From NCBI RefSeq assembly GCF_033242265.1, contig NZ_BTFW01000001.1, forward strand, positions 558,001 to 622,000: a stretch of 64,000 bases of DNA, in the 5' to 3' direction. The position numbers were made by a program, and so were the translations under genes. Below, one piece after another: positions 9,207 to 16,850 of this stretch (positions are counted from its first letter, which is position 1; each line of letters starts with the position of its first letter). This DNA is from Novosphingobium sp. IK01 (GTDB lineage: Bacteria; Pseudomonadota; Alphaproteobacteria; Sphingomonadales; Sphingomonadaceae). The notes beneath the pieces were generated by a model that saw only the letters and a list, made by a program, of their open reading frames with translations, did no database searches and was not told the origin of the DNA.

Positions 9207-9682
9207 GCAGCCGCTCCATCAGAGGCGTCCTTGGCCGCATCCTGAACATAGATGGGCGGCAGCAAGGCGGTGGTGGTGACAAGTTCGAGTTGCTGGACGC
9301 CGCGCACACGGCGCAGGGCGTCGGAAAGATCCTTGAGGCGGATCGCCGGGCCCTGCACGAGCAGGACTTCGAGCGACTGGTCGTCTTCCAGAAACACATG
9401 CTGGGACGAGATCACTTCGATCAGGTAGTCGGCCTGGGTCTGCGCGAGCTGGTGGCGGACCCGTCCGCGATCACCGCGATAGACGAGGGTGATCGTGCCG
9501 GCGAGCATCTCGTCGGGGCGGGTGAGCGCCTCGTGCTCGGCCAGGGCATGGCGGATCAGTTCGGCAATCAGCTGCGAGCGCGAGGGAAGCTGGCGCTCCT
9601 CGACCATCATGTCGAGCTTGCGGAAGAGGTCCGCGGGCAGGCTCATGCTGAGCCTGGCAAGGCTGGCAGGTTCGCTGCTCAT
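9203..9682 (-). CDS. NikR-like ribbon-helix-helix regulator lacking most nickel ligands
   Basis: 159 residues. Residues 8-50 form a ribbon-helix-helix DNA-binding domain (LARLSMSLPADLFRKLD, then SRSQLIAELIRHAL). The remainder is an ACT-like NikR effector domain (LVYRGDRGRVRHQL, SLEVLLVQG, LRRVRGVQQLEL). Aligning by eye with E. coli NikR, the ligand equivalent to His87 is kept (SSQHVF), but His76, His89 and Cys95 correspond to Ala, Phe and Ser, so high-affinity square-planar nickel binding is unlikely. It is preceded by AAGGA and sits inside the guanidine/urea operon between transporter and enzymes. I infer that it is the pathway regulator, possibly acting on the paired palindromes at 12535 and 12882. 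Confidence 0.85.
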   Translation of the reverse strand: MSSEPASLARLSMSLPADLFRKLDMMVEERQLPSRSQLIAELIRHALAEHEALTRPDEMLAGTITLVYRGDRGRVRHQLAQTQADYLIEVISSQHVFLEDDQSLEVLLVQGPAIRLKDLSDALRRVRGVQQLELVTTTALLPPIYVQDAAKDASDGAAA

Positions 9683-9696
9683 CGTCGGGTCCTTTC

Positions 9697-10512
9697 TTAG
9701 TGCGCTACGGCTTGGGGGTGGGCCTGATCGGGGACAGGCTCCTTTTCGGGCGCGGCATCTTCGGCCCCTTCAAGCCCTTCGGACTCGTCACGCTGGCGCA
9801 AGGGCAGGTCGTAGACCACCTTGGCGCCAAAGCGGTGGGGGGCGTGGGGATCGTGCCGCACCTTGTCGATGGCCAGCACGCGGGTTCCGAGCGAGAACGC
9901 CTCGCGCAAGTCGTGGGTGACCATCATGATGGTCAGCCCGTGCTCGCGCCACAGGCGGCGCACGAGGGCGTGCATGTCGGCCCTGATGCCCGGATCGAGC
10001 GCGCCGAACGGCTCGTCGAGCAGGAGGATGCGCGGGCGCTTGATCAGCGCCTGGGCAAAGGCGAGGCGCTGTTGCATGCCGCCTGAGAGTTCCGCCGGAT
10101 ACTGGTCGAGGCTGTGGCCAAGGCCGACCGCTTCGAGCATCGCGACCGCTTCCTCGCGGGCGGCGCGCCGGGCCGAGCCGAACAGGCGTGCGGTGAGCGG
10201 CGCCTTGGCGCATTCGATGCCGAACATCGTGTTCTGAAGCGCGGTCAGGTGCGGAAACACCGAATAGCGCTGGAACACGACGCCCCGGTCAGGCCCGCAT
10301 TCGCTGGCCAGCGGGGCACCATCGAGCAGGATGCGCCCGCGCGAGGGGGCCTGCTGGCCGAGCACGAGCCGCAAAAGGCTGCTCTTGCCCGCGCCCGAAG
10401 GGCCCACGATGGAAACGATCGACTTCTCGGCAATGTCGAGGTTGATCTTTTCGAGGATGATCCGGTCGCCGAATTCGACCCAGATGTCGCGGAAGGAGAG
10501 GAGCGCGGTCAA
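9697..10512 (-). CDS. ABC transporter ATPase of the guanidine/urea operon
   Basis: 271 residues with all ATPase motifs: Walker A GPSGAGKS (about 37-44), Q-loop VVFQRYSVFPHL, signature LSGGMQQR, Walker B RILLLDEPFGALD and the switch His in MMVTHDLREA. This is the nitrate/taurine/sulfonate (SsuB/TauB) type commonly found with urea carboxylase genes. The start at 10512 is TTG and overlaps the permease stop as TTGA; the next ATG in frame lies far inside the domain. The C-terminal 50 residues are a charged extension (ESEGLEGAEDAAPEKEP) not needed for the ATPase core. Confidence 0.92.
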   Translation of the reverse strand: MTALLSFRDIWVEFGDRIILEKINLDIAEKSIVSIVGPSGAGKSSLLRLVLGQQAPSRGRILLDGAPLASECGPDRGVVFQRYSVFPHLTALQNTMFGIECAKAPLTARLFGSARRAAREEAVAMLEAVGLGHSLDQYPAELSGGMQQRLAFAQALIKRPRILLLDEPFGALDPGIRADMHALVRRLWREHGLTIMMVTHDLREAFSLGTRVLAIDKVRHDPHAPHRFGAKVVYDLPLRQRDESEGLEGAEDAAPEKEPVPDQAHPQAVAH

Positions 10513-11324
10513 TGGCTTGCTCCATGGGCCCAGGGGAAGAGACGCTTGCTGGCCTGATCGAGCGCCACGTCCATGACGATGGCCAAAAGCGCGATCCAGG
10601 CCACGTAAGGGATGATCACGTCCATCGAGAGGTAGCGGCGGACCAGAAAGATGCGATAGCCAAGCCCGGTGTCCGAAGCGATCGCCTCGGCCGAGATCAG
10701 GAAGACCCAGGCCGGGCCCAGCGCCAGACGCACCGCCTGGAGCAGCCGCGGCATGGCCTGGGGCAGGGCAACGCGGATCATGATCTGCCAGCTGCTCGCG
10801 CCCAAGGTCTGGGCCTTGATGATCTGCTCGCGCGGGAGTGCGGCGACATGGTCGGTGATGTCGCGGATCATGACCGGGGCGATACCCACCACGATCAGCG
10901 CGACTTTGGCCGTCTCGCCAAGCCCGAGCGCGATGAACAGGATCGGCAGCAGCGCGATCGGCGGGATCACCGCGATGCCCGTCACCAGCGGCCCGAACGT
11001 GGCGCGCACCGGCGGCAGCACGCCCAGCACGAGGCCAACCAGCAGGGCCATGATCGTGGCAATGCCCAGCCCCATGCCCAGACGTTCGAGGCTGGCGAGG
11101 GTATCGGTCCAGAACAGGAACGTACCCGACAGCGGATCGCGCTGTGCGACGAGTGCGGCCATGCCCTGGATCATCGCGCCGGGCAGCGGCAGGATCTTGT
11201 CCGAGGGATTGGCGGCATGACGCTGGGCCGCCATGATCAGGTAGCCGATCACCAGGATCAGGATCGGAATGGCCCCGGCGACCAGACGGTCGTTGCGGCG
11301 CATGTTACGGTTGACCCACCGCAT
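10509..11324 (-). CDS. ABC transporter permease of the guanidine/urea operon
   Basis: 271 residues with about six membrane segments (AIPILILVIGYLIM, IATIMALLVGLVLGVL, VIPPIALLPILFIALGL, VALIVVGIAPVMI, WVFLISAEAIA, YVAWIALLAIVMDVAL). The EAA loop that contacts the ATPase is visible as QTLGASSWQIMIRVALPQAMP. It is of the TauC/SsuC type. The start chosen is ATG 11324, 10 bases after GAGGG; a TTG 11 codons upstream is possible. It lies 54 bp downstream of the binding-protein gene and overlaps the ATPase gene. Confidence 0.92.
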   Translation of the reverse strand: MRWVNRNMRRNDRLVAGAIPILILVIGYLIMAAQRHAANPSDKILPLPGAMIQGMAALVAQRDPLSGTFLFWTDTLASLERLGMGLGIATIMALLVGLVLGVLPPVRATFGPLVTGIAVIPPIALLPILFIALGLGETAKVALIVVGIAPVMIRDITDHVAALPREQIIKAQTLGASSWQIMIRVALPQAMPRLLQAVRLALGPAWVFLISAEAIASDTGLGYRIFLVRRYLSMDVIIPYVAWIALLAIVMDVALDQASKRLFPWAHGASH

Positions 11325-11378
11325 GGTGCGTGTTCCCTCGATCAGACTTGCGGACAAACTTGGCCCCGGAAGGGCGGC

Positions 11379-12473
11379 TCAGAGCTTCCCGTCAGCCGCC
11401 ATTTTCATGAAGCTGTCGTCGAAGCGCAGCGTGACATGCTGTGCTTCGCCCAGCGTCTTGCCTCCCGGAAAGCTCATGCCGACCGCGTCCGCCGACGAGG
11501 CGCCCTTGAACAGCCCCTTCGAGAAGCTGAAATCGCGCACGCGGGTCATCGTGGTGACCAGCGAGGGCGAGCCGGTGGCGGCAACCGCTGCCTTGGGATC
11601 GTCGTAGAGGAAGGTCGTCTTGAGCTGGTTGTCGAAGACCTCGGGCGTGGTGCCGGCCAGCTTGGCCATGGCGGCGCGCGCGGCCTTGCCTTGCGCATCC
11701 TGACGCTTCATCAGGGCCATGGTTTCATACCAGATGCCTGCCAGCGCCTTGCCCAGATCGGGATTGGCCTTGAGCGTGGCAGTGTCGACCGTCAGCAGAT
11801 CGAGGATTTCGCCGGGCACCTGGGCCGAGCTGAACACCTGGTTGACCCCCTGCTGGCCCCGCATGACCGAAAGCTGCGGGTTCCAGGCGACAGCGGCCTG
11901 CGCATCGGGGCTGGAGAACGCGCCCACGATGTCGGCGTCCGACGTATTCACCGTCTTGACATCGCTGAGCGAAAGGCCCGCCGTGCCCAGCGCCCGTGCC
12001 AGAAGATAGTGCGAGACCGACAGCTCGACGAGGTAGACCTGCTTGCCCTTGAGCGCCGCAATCGAATTGGCGCCCTTGAGCAGCACGCCATCGTTGCCGT
12101 TCGAATAGTCACCCATGATGATCGCGCTGGTGTCCTTGCCGGCAGCAGCCGGAATGGTCAGCGCATCCATGTTGGTAACCGTCACGCCGTCAAACTTGCC
12201 AGCGTTGAACTGGTTCACCGATTCAACATAGTCGTTCACCTGAACGATGTTGATCTTGATGTGGTACTTGTCGGCCCATTTCTTGACGATACCGGCCTGC
12301 TGGGCATAGGGCCAGGGCATCCAGCCGGCATAGATCGACCAGCCGATGTTGAATTCGGTCTTCTTCTGGGCCTGTCCGGCGGGAGCCGGCGAGCAGCCTG
12401 CCAGCATTGCGGTTCCGGCCAGCATGCCTGCCATCAGGGCAACCTTGCCCGCCTCACCGATCTTCTTGATCAT
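11379..12473 (-). CDS. ABC transporter substrate-binding lipoprotein (urea-carboxylase-related)
   Basis: 364 residues. The N-terminus is a lipoprotein signal (MIKKIGEAGK, hydrophobic core, lipobox LAGC with Cys27), so it should be membrane-anchored in the periplasm. The mature part is an NMT1/THI5-like binding fold (IGWSIYAGWMPWPYAQQAG, VTNMDALTIPAA, AIIMGDYSNGNDGVL). Proteins of this group travel with urea/guanidine carboxylases and presumably bind the imported substrate; guanidinium is the best guess. ATG 12473 follows AGGGAG. It is the first gene of the leftward operon; one palindromic operator ends 62 bp upstream of the start. Confidence 0.92.
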   Translation of the reverse strand: MIKKIGEAGKVALMAGMLAGTAMLAGCSPAPAGQAQKKTEFNIGWSIYAGWMPWPYAQQAGIVKKWADKYHIKINIVQVNDYVESVNQFNAGKFDGVTVTNMDALTIPAAAGKDTSAIIMGDYSNGNDGVLLKGANSIAALKGKQVYLVELSVSHYLLARALGTAGLSLSDVKTVNTSDADIVGAFSSPDAQAAVAWNPQLSVMRGQQGVNQVFSSAQVPGEILDLLTVDTATLKANPDLGKALAGIWYETMALMKRQDAQGKAARAAMAKLAGTTPEVFDNQLKTTFLYDDPKAAVAATGSPSLVTTMTRVRDFSFSKGLFKGASSADAVGMSFPGGKTLGEAQHVTLRFDDSFMKMAADGKL

Positions 12474-12534
12474 GATTCGCTCCCTGTTCGCAACCGCACC
12501 ATCGCTGCAATGCGCGGCCTTGTCCATGCAAAAA

Positions 12535-12560
12535 TATTACAAGTTCTGCATTTGGTAATA
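12535..12560. promoter_or_regulatory. Operator-like palindrome TATTAC-N14-GTAATA, copy 1
   Basis: Six-base half-sites TATTAC (12535-12540) and GTAATA (12555-12560) separated by 14 bases, 62 bp upstream of the binding-protein start codon. The second copy at 12882 has the same half-sites and the same spacing with an unrelated spacer. Two 6-bp halves one to two helical turns apart is the architecture of NikR operators (6-16-6 in E. coli), which fits the NikR-like protein encoded in this operon. Assignment of the binding protein is inference. Confidence 0.65.
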
Positions 12561-12816
12561 ATAATGCATCTGCAACAGGAGAGCGCCCGCGCCACGCCGG
12601 AAAGACGCCGCCTTGTGATCACTGATGGTGGGTTTTCTGGTCGCAAGTCCGCACCTGACGCAGGCATGCTGCGGGGCGACATCTTGCCGTTCTGCTATCG
12701 ATGGTGCGGCCGAATCGCGAATCAAGCAAGGGGCTTTTGACGGCGCGCGCGAGGGCTTCCTGTGGCAATCCTGCATCGCATGAGGCGCGGGCGATGGCTC
12801 TGTCCGGCCCCTGTTT

Positions 12817-12838
12817 CAGGCAAAAAATGCCTGTTTTT
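12817..12838 (+). terminator. Short hairpin followed by T5 in the divergent intergenic region
   Basis: CAGGCA (12817-12822) and TGCCTG (12828-12833) with an A5 loop, followed by five T. It resembles a small intrinsic terminator on the plus strand, but no plus-strand gene precedes it; it could end an unannotated short transcript or be chance. Confidence 0.3.
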
Positions 12839-12881
12839 CGCGCTGCACCCACTCGGGCGTCATACTGAATGGCTCATGAAT

Positions 12882-12907
12882 TATTACGCTTGACCGATTA
12901 TGTAATA
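12882..12907. promoter_or_regulatory. Operator-like palindrome TATTAC-N14-GTAATA, copy 2
   Basis: TATTAC (12882-12887) and GTAATA (12902-12907) with a 14-base spacer, identical in half-sites and spacing to the copy 347 bp away at 12535. Placed in the gap between the leftward transport operon and the rightward TonB receptor, it would allow one regulator to control both. Apart from these two sites, the stretch 12474-13317 holds no gene I can support; it also contains an 8-bp GCCCGCCC/GGGCGGGC hairpin (13231-13256) just upstream of the receptor. Confidence 0.65.
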
Positions 12908-13317
12908 TCGGTACCGTGGTGGGTGTCGATGTTCAGGGCGACACCAAAACACGAATGAGGAATCCGGCGCAGATGGCCCGTCGCAAGGCGGGGCATCTCG
13001 GGCGGAACAAAGTAGAGTTTGACGCAATATCGATGATGCGAACAGTGCGTGATGCACTTTTGCAAACGGGTACTTGCGCCTTTCTCTCGGGATATTTGCT
13101 CCTGACTTGACGGAGCAGGTCGTGTCCAGGTGTCGAACGGCAGATCAAAAGGGGGCTGCCGGCCTTTCGGACAAAGCGCGCAGACGTGTCTGCGTACTGG
13201 AATGCAATTGACTGGCGAGGTTCGCAAAGAGCCCGCCCTGGCCCGACTGGGCGGGCCCGTGTGAAAACAAAGAGGATGTCTTCGGCAACTGGCTTTTCGA
13301 GCGAGGCGAGGGCTGAC

Positions 13318-15759
13318 GTGACCAAACGAACTTTCCGTACCACACTCTATTGCGCGACCATGATGATGGGCTGCGCTTCCGTCCCGGCTTTGGCCCAGAC
13401 CGCTCCCGATGCTGGCGCTCCCGACGCGAGCGCCGCCGATGCGGGCGGGGAGGGCAACGCCATCGTCGTGACGGCCACCCGCCGTGCCACCACCCTGATG
13501 GACACGCCGATCAACATCAGCGCGATCAGTCCGTCCGAACTGGCCCGCCAGCGCATCGACGACGTCAAGGGGCTGGCCGCCTTCACGCCGGGCATGACGG
13601 TGGTCGACACCGGGCCGGGGTCGAGCGGCAACATCGTTCTGCGCGGCGTCAATTCGAGCGATTCTTCGGTGAACGGCGCCAATGCCAACTCGGCGGTGGG
13701 TGTCTACCTGGGCGAAGTGCCGCTCTACGTCGACTTCAAGCTGCTCGACATCGATCACGTCGAAGTTCTTCAGGGGCCGCAGGGCACCCTCTATGGCCTC
13801 GGCACGCTGGCCGGTGCGGTGCGCTACATGCCCAGCCGCCCCGATGCCGAGCACTATTCGGTCGATCTCCACGGGCGCTGGTTCGGGGAATCGCACAGCC
13901 GTTCGGCGGGCATCAATGCCGATGGCACGGTGAACATCCCGATCCTCAAGGACCACATCGCGCTGCGCAGCACGGTGGGTTATTATGACAATCCGGGCTT
14001 CATCGATTACAACTACCTGCTGCGCCAGCCGGGCGTGTCCGACCCGCAGCCCGGTCGCAGCGCCACGGGCGAGGGCGCTTCGTTCGGCACGCCCGCCCAG
14101 CAGGCCGCCAATTTCTATTCCAAGAAGGACGTGAACTACGAACACACCTTCACCACGCGCAACCAGTTGCTGCTTGAGGTAAATCCCGACCTCAAGGCCT
14201 ACTTCACCTGGGCGCACCAGATCACCAAGACCGGCGGCGCGCAGGCCAATGGCGCGGGCGTGATGGGCACTGGCCGCTACGAGGCACCGTGGCGCTATCT
14301 GGAACCCACCAGCCGCAAGTCGGACCTCTATTCAGCCGAAGTCTTCGCCAACCTTGGCCACGTGGCGCAGCTGGTTTCGACCACTGCCTTCACCACGCAG
14401 ACCAACCACACCCAGCGCGACAACACCGACCTCCTGCTCGACCTCGACTATGGCTATGAAGCCTTCCCCGAGTTCTCGTCGTACAACCGCTCGACGGTCA
14501 AGTATCACCAGTTCAACGAGGAACTGCGCCTGGTCTCGACCCATGGCGGGCCGTTCAGCTGGGTGCTCGGCGGCTTCTACAACAACATGCGTTATGGCTC
14601 GCAGTATCGCGAATATGTGCCCGGCTATGCGGACTGGGCCGGTATCTACCGTCCCGACAATCTGGAATACATGTCGTTCGTCAACACCCGCATGAAGGAA
14701 AAGGCGGTCTACGGCGAAGGCACGTTCCACATCACCAAGGCCTGGCAGGTCACCGGCGGCATCCGCTACTATTCGTACAACGCCTTTGCCGAAGGCGGCA
14801 CCGACACGCCGCTTCTGTCCGGTGGCCAGCGTCGCACGCCCTATCCGCTGGTCGTGTTCGATCCGAGCCGTATCCGCAGCGGCTCGACCGGCTCGGACGG
14901 TGTCGTGTGGAAGGCCAACACCTCGTACAAGTTCAGCCCGAACCTGATGGCCTACTTTACCTACAGCACCGGCTATCGCCCCGGTAACGTGAACCGCGTG
15001 GCGCCTTGCGTGCTGCCGCTTCCGCCCGGCCAGAACGTTTGCGCCATGCCCAACGAACTGGCTTACGGCCCCGACAAGACCCGCAACGCGGAACTGGGCA
15101 TTCGCGGCTCGCTGTTCAACAAGCGCCTCGACTTCACCCTGAGCGGGTATCACATCAACTGGAACGACCTTCAGATCCAGAGCACGACGGTCAACGGGGC
15201 GGTGGGCATTACCGTCAACGCGGGCAAGGCCATTTCGCAGGGCATCGACTTCTCGGCCCAGCTCAAGGTTACGGATCGTCTGTCGGTACGCGGCAACTAT
15301 TCGTACACTGACGCTCACCTGACCCAGGACGTGGCCGATCTCGTCGTCAGCCAGGGCGTTCCCTACAGCGCCTTCTCCGGCGACCGCCTGCCCGGCTCGA
15401 CCAGGAACTCGGGCGCGGTGGGGGCGACCTACACCTATCCGCTGGCCAATGGCCACGACATCGAGGCGAGCTGGACGACGGCCTTTACCGGCGACATCTA
15501 CTCGCGCGTGGGCCTGCGCGGCAATGGCGAGGTCATGCCCGCCTACAACACCAGCCGTGCGTCGCTCACCTACCATGGCGGTACGTTCGACGTGAGTGTC
15601 TATGCCGACAACATCTTCGACAAGTATGCTGTCACGGCCGTCGAGAACGACAAGTCCTCGTACAACCAGGTCCGCACCGATGTCGTCGAGCGTTACTATG
15701 CCTATGGCGTGCTGACGCCGCGCCGGGTCGGCATCGACCTGCGCTTCCACTACAAGTAA
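13318..15759 (+). CDS. TonB-dependent outer membrane receptor
   Basis: 813 residues from GTG 13318, chosen because GAGGG lies six bases upstream and the codon begins a proper signal peptide (TKRTFRTTLYCATMMMG, cleavage after ALAQ). An upstream ATG at 13276 in the same frame is the alternative. The plug domain starts with a TonB-box-like IVVTATRR, followed by NIVLRGVNS and VEVLQGPQGTLYG; the 22-strand barrel follows and ends with the aromatic FHYK. The family moves scarce ligands across the outer membrane; the subfamily is the large sphingomonad siderophore/organic-substrate group. Being divergent from the guanidine/urea importer and sharing palindromes with it, it may deliver that substrate. 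Confidence 0.92.
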   Translation: MTKRTFRTTLYCATMMMGCASVPALAQTAPDAGAPDASAADAGGEGNAIVVTATRRATTLMDTPINISAISPSELARQRIDDVKGLAAFTPGMTVVDTGPGSSGNIVLRGVNSSDSSVNGANANSAVGVYLGEVPLYVDFKLLDIDHVEVLQGPQGTLYGLGTLAGAVRYMPSRPDAEHYSVDLHGRWFGESHSRSAGINADGTVNIPILKDHIALRSTVGYYDNPGFIDYNYLLRQPGVSDPQPGRSATGEGASFGTPAQQAANFYSKKDVNYEHTFTTRNQLLLEVNPDLKAYFTWAHQITKTGGAQANGAGVMGTGRYEAPWRYLEPTSRKSDLYSAEVFANLGHVAQLVSTTAFTTQTNHTQRDNTDLLLDLDYGYEAFPEFSSYNRSTVKYHQFNEELRLVSTHGGPFSWVLGGFYNNMRYGSQYREYVPGYADWAGIYRPDNLEYMSFVNTRMKEKAVYGEGTFHITKAWQVTGGIRYYSYNAFAEGGTDTPLLSGGQRRTPYPLVVFDPSRIRSGSTGSDGVVWKANTSYKFSPNLMAYFTYSTGYRPGNVNRVAPCVLPLPPGQNVCAMPNELAYGPDKTRNAELGIRGSLFNKRLDFTLSGYHINWNDLQIQSTTVNGAVGITVNAGKAISQGIDFSAQLKVTDRLSVRGNYSYTDAHLTQDVADLVVSQGVPYSAFSGDRLPGSTRNSGAVGATYTYPLANGHDIEASWTTAFTGDIYSRVGLRGNGEVMPAYNTSRASLTYHGGTFDVSVYADNIFDKYAVTAVENDKSSYNQVRTDVVERYYAYGVLTPRRVGIDLRFHYK

Positions 15760-15771
15760 GAAACCGCGTGT

Positions 15772-15847
15772 ACCGGCCCGTTGCCTCCTGTCGGTCTGCT
15801 TCTGCCCTCGGGCAGGGGCAGGCCGGGGGTGACGGGGCCGGTTTTTT
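15772..15847 (+). terminator. Intrinsic terminator after the TonB receptor
   Basis: ACCGGCCCG (15772-15780) pairs with CGGGGCCGGT (15833-15842, one bulged G), enclosing a second stem CTGCCC/GGGCAG, and is followed by six T. It ends the receptor transcript 13 bases after its stop, so the hydroxylase at 15971 is probably a separate unit. Confidence 0.7.
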
Positions 15848-15970
15848 CATGCCCCGCGCGCGCGATGGCCGCGCTTTTCGACAATCAGCCCGCTTTTCGG
15901 AGCCCGCTTTCAGGCGCTCCGATCCCGGCGTGAACACGCGACGGGCGCGGATAATAGAGAACGAAGTGTC

Positions 15971-16837
15971 ATGAAACAGCGTCTCATCGGGTTGATCCCG
16001 CCTGCCACCCTGCTCGCCGTCGTCCTGTTCTGGGGCTATGCACCCCGGTCGGTGGTCGACAACCCGTGGACGCTCACGATCCTTTCGACCGTGGTCTCGG
16101 CCTTCATCCTGGGCCTCGAATGGCTGTTCGAGCGCCACGCGGGCTGGCGCATGAACTGGCGGGAATTTGCCACCGACGTCTTCTATGTCGTGCTGGGTAC
16201 CATCGTGATCTCGCGCGCGACCGAATTCTTTGCCGAAGCGCCGCTCAAGGCGGCCAAGGCCCATCTGGGGCTGGCAACGCCCTGGCTCGAACACCTGCCG
16301 TTTCTGGCCCAGGTCGGCATCATTTTCGCGCTGTTCGAGTTTGGCCAGTACTGGATGCATCGCGGCATGCACAACTGGACCCCGTTGTGGCTGACCCATG
16401 CCCCCCATCACCACATCACCCAGCTCAACGCCCTCAAGGGCTATGTCGGCAATCCGCTCGAACTGTTCCTGATCAGCCTGGGGATTATCGCCCTGCTCGA
16501 TTTCACGCCGGCAGCGATCCTGTGTGCGGCGAGTGTCGGTCAGGTCGTCTCGGGCTTTGCCCATGCCAATGTGCGCGCCGATCCGCCCCCGTTCTATTCG
16601 TTCTTCCTCACCACCATCCGCCATCACAGCCTGCACCATTCGACCGACTATGAAAGCACCCGGTGCAACTATGCCAACAGCCTGATCCTGATCGACCGGG
16701 TGTTCGGCACGTTCCGCGATGGCGAGGCGACCGTGGTGGGTCAGGACGACTTGCGCCGTCTGTCGATCCGCGAGCAGTTCCTGTTCCCGTTCGTTCCTGT
16801 TATCGAGGCCATGCGCAAGCGCCGCCACCACGTCTGA
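15971..16837 (+). CDS. Fatty acid hydroxylase/sterol desaturase family protein
   Basis: 288 residues, integral membrane. The di-iron histidine clusters of the family are present: HRGMH, HAPHH and, near the C-terminus, HHSLHH. Hydrophobic segments include LLAVVLFWGYAP, LTILSTVVSAFILGL and LFLISLGIIALL. Members hydroxylate or desaturate lipids, sterols or carotenoids using O2; the actual substrate here is unknown. Upstream spacing after a terminator suggests its own promoter. The next gene begins 13 bases after its stop, so lipid hydroxylation followed by sulfation is a possible shared task. Confidence 0.88.
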   Translation: MKQRLIGLIPPATLLAVVLFWGYAPRSVVDNPWTLTILSTVVSAFILGLEWLFERHAGWRMNWREFATDVFYVVLGTIVISRATEFFAEAPLKAAKAHLGLATPWLEHLPFLAQVGIIFALFEFGQYWMHRGMHNWTPLWLTHAPHHHITQLNALKGYVGNPLELFLISLGIIALLDFTPAAILCAASVGQVVSGFAHANVRADPPPFYSFFLTTIRHHSLHHSTDYESTRCNYANSLILIDRVFGTFRDGEATVVGQDDLRRLSIREQFLFPFVPVIEAMRKRRHHV

Positions 16838-16850
16838 CAGGATCCGCGTT

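Noticed and set aside
10245..10576. Extra short genes on the plus strand near the ABC transporter genes
   Set aside because: They lie opposite the Walker A region and permease gene, and their translations are arginine- and proline-rich shadows.
12817..12838. Small RNA ending at the hairpin with T5 in the divergent promoter region
   Set aside because: A 6-bp stem alone is too weak, and no promoter or upstream transcript can be recognised. Listed only as a low-confidence terminator-like hairpin.
12474..13317. Guanidine-I (ykkC) riboswitch upstream of the carboxylase operon
   Set aside because: I looked on both strands for its conserved blocks, including GGTCCGAGAG and its complement, and found none. 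A covariance-model search would be decisive.
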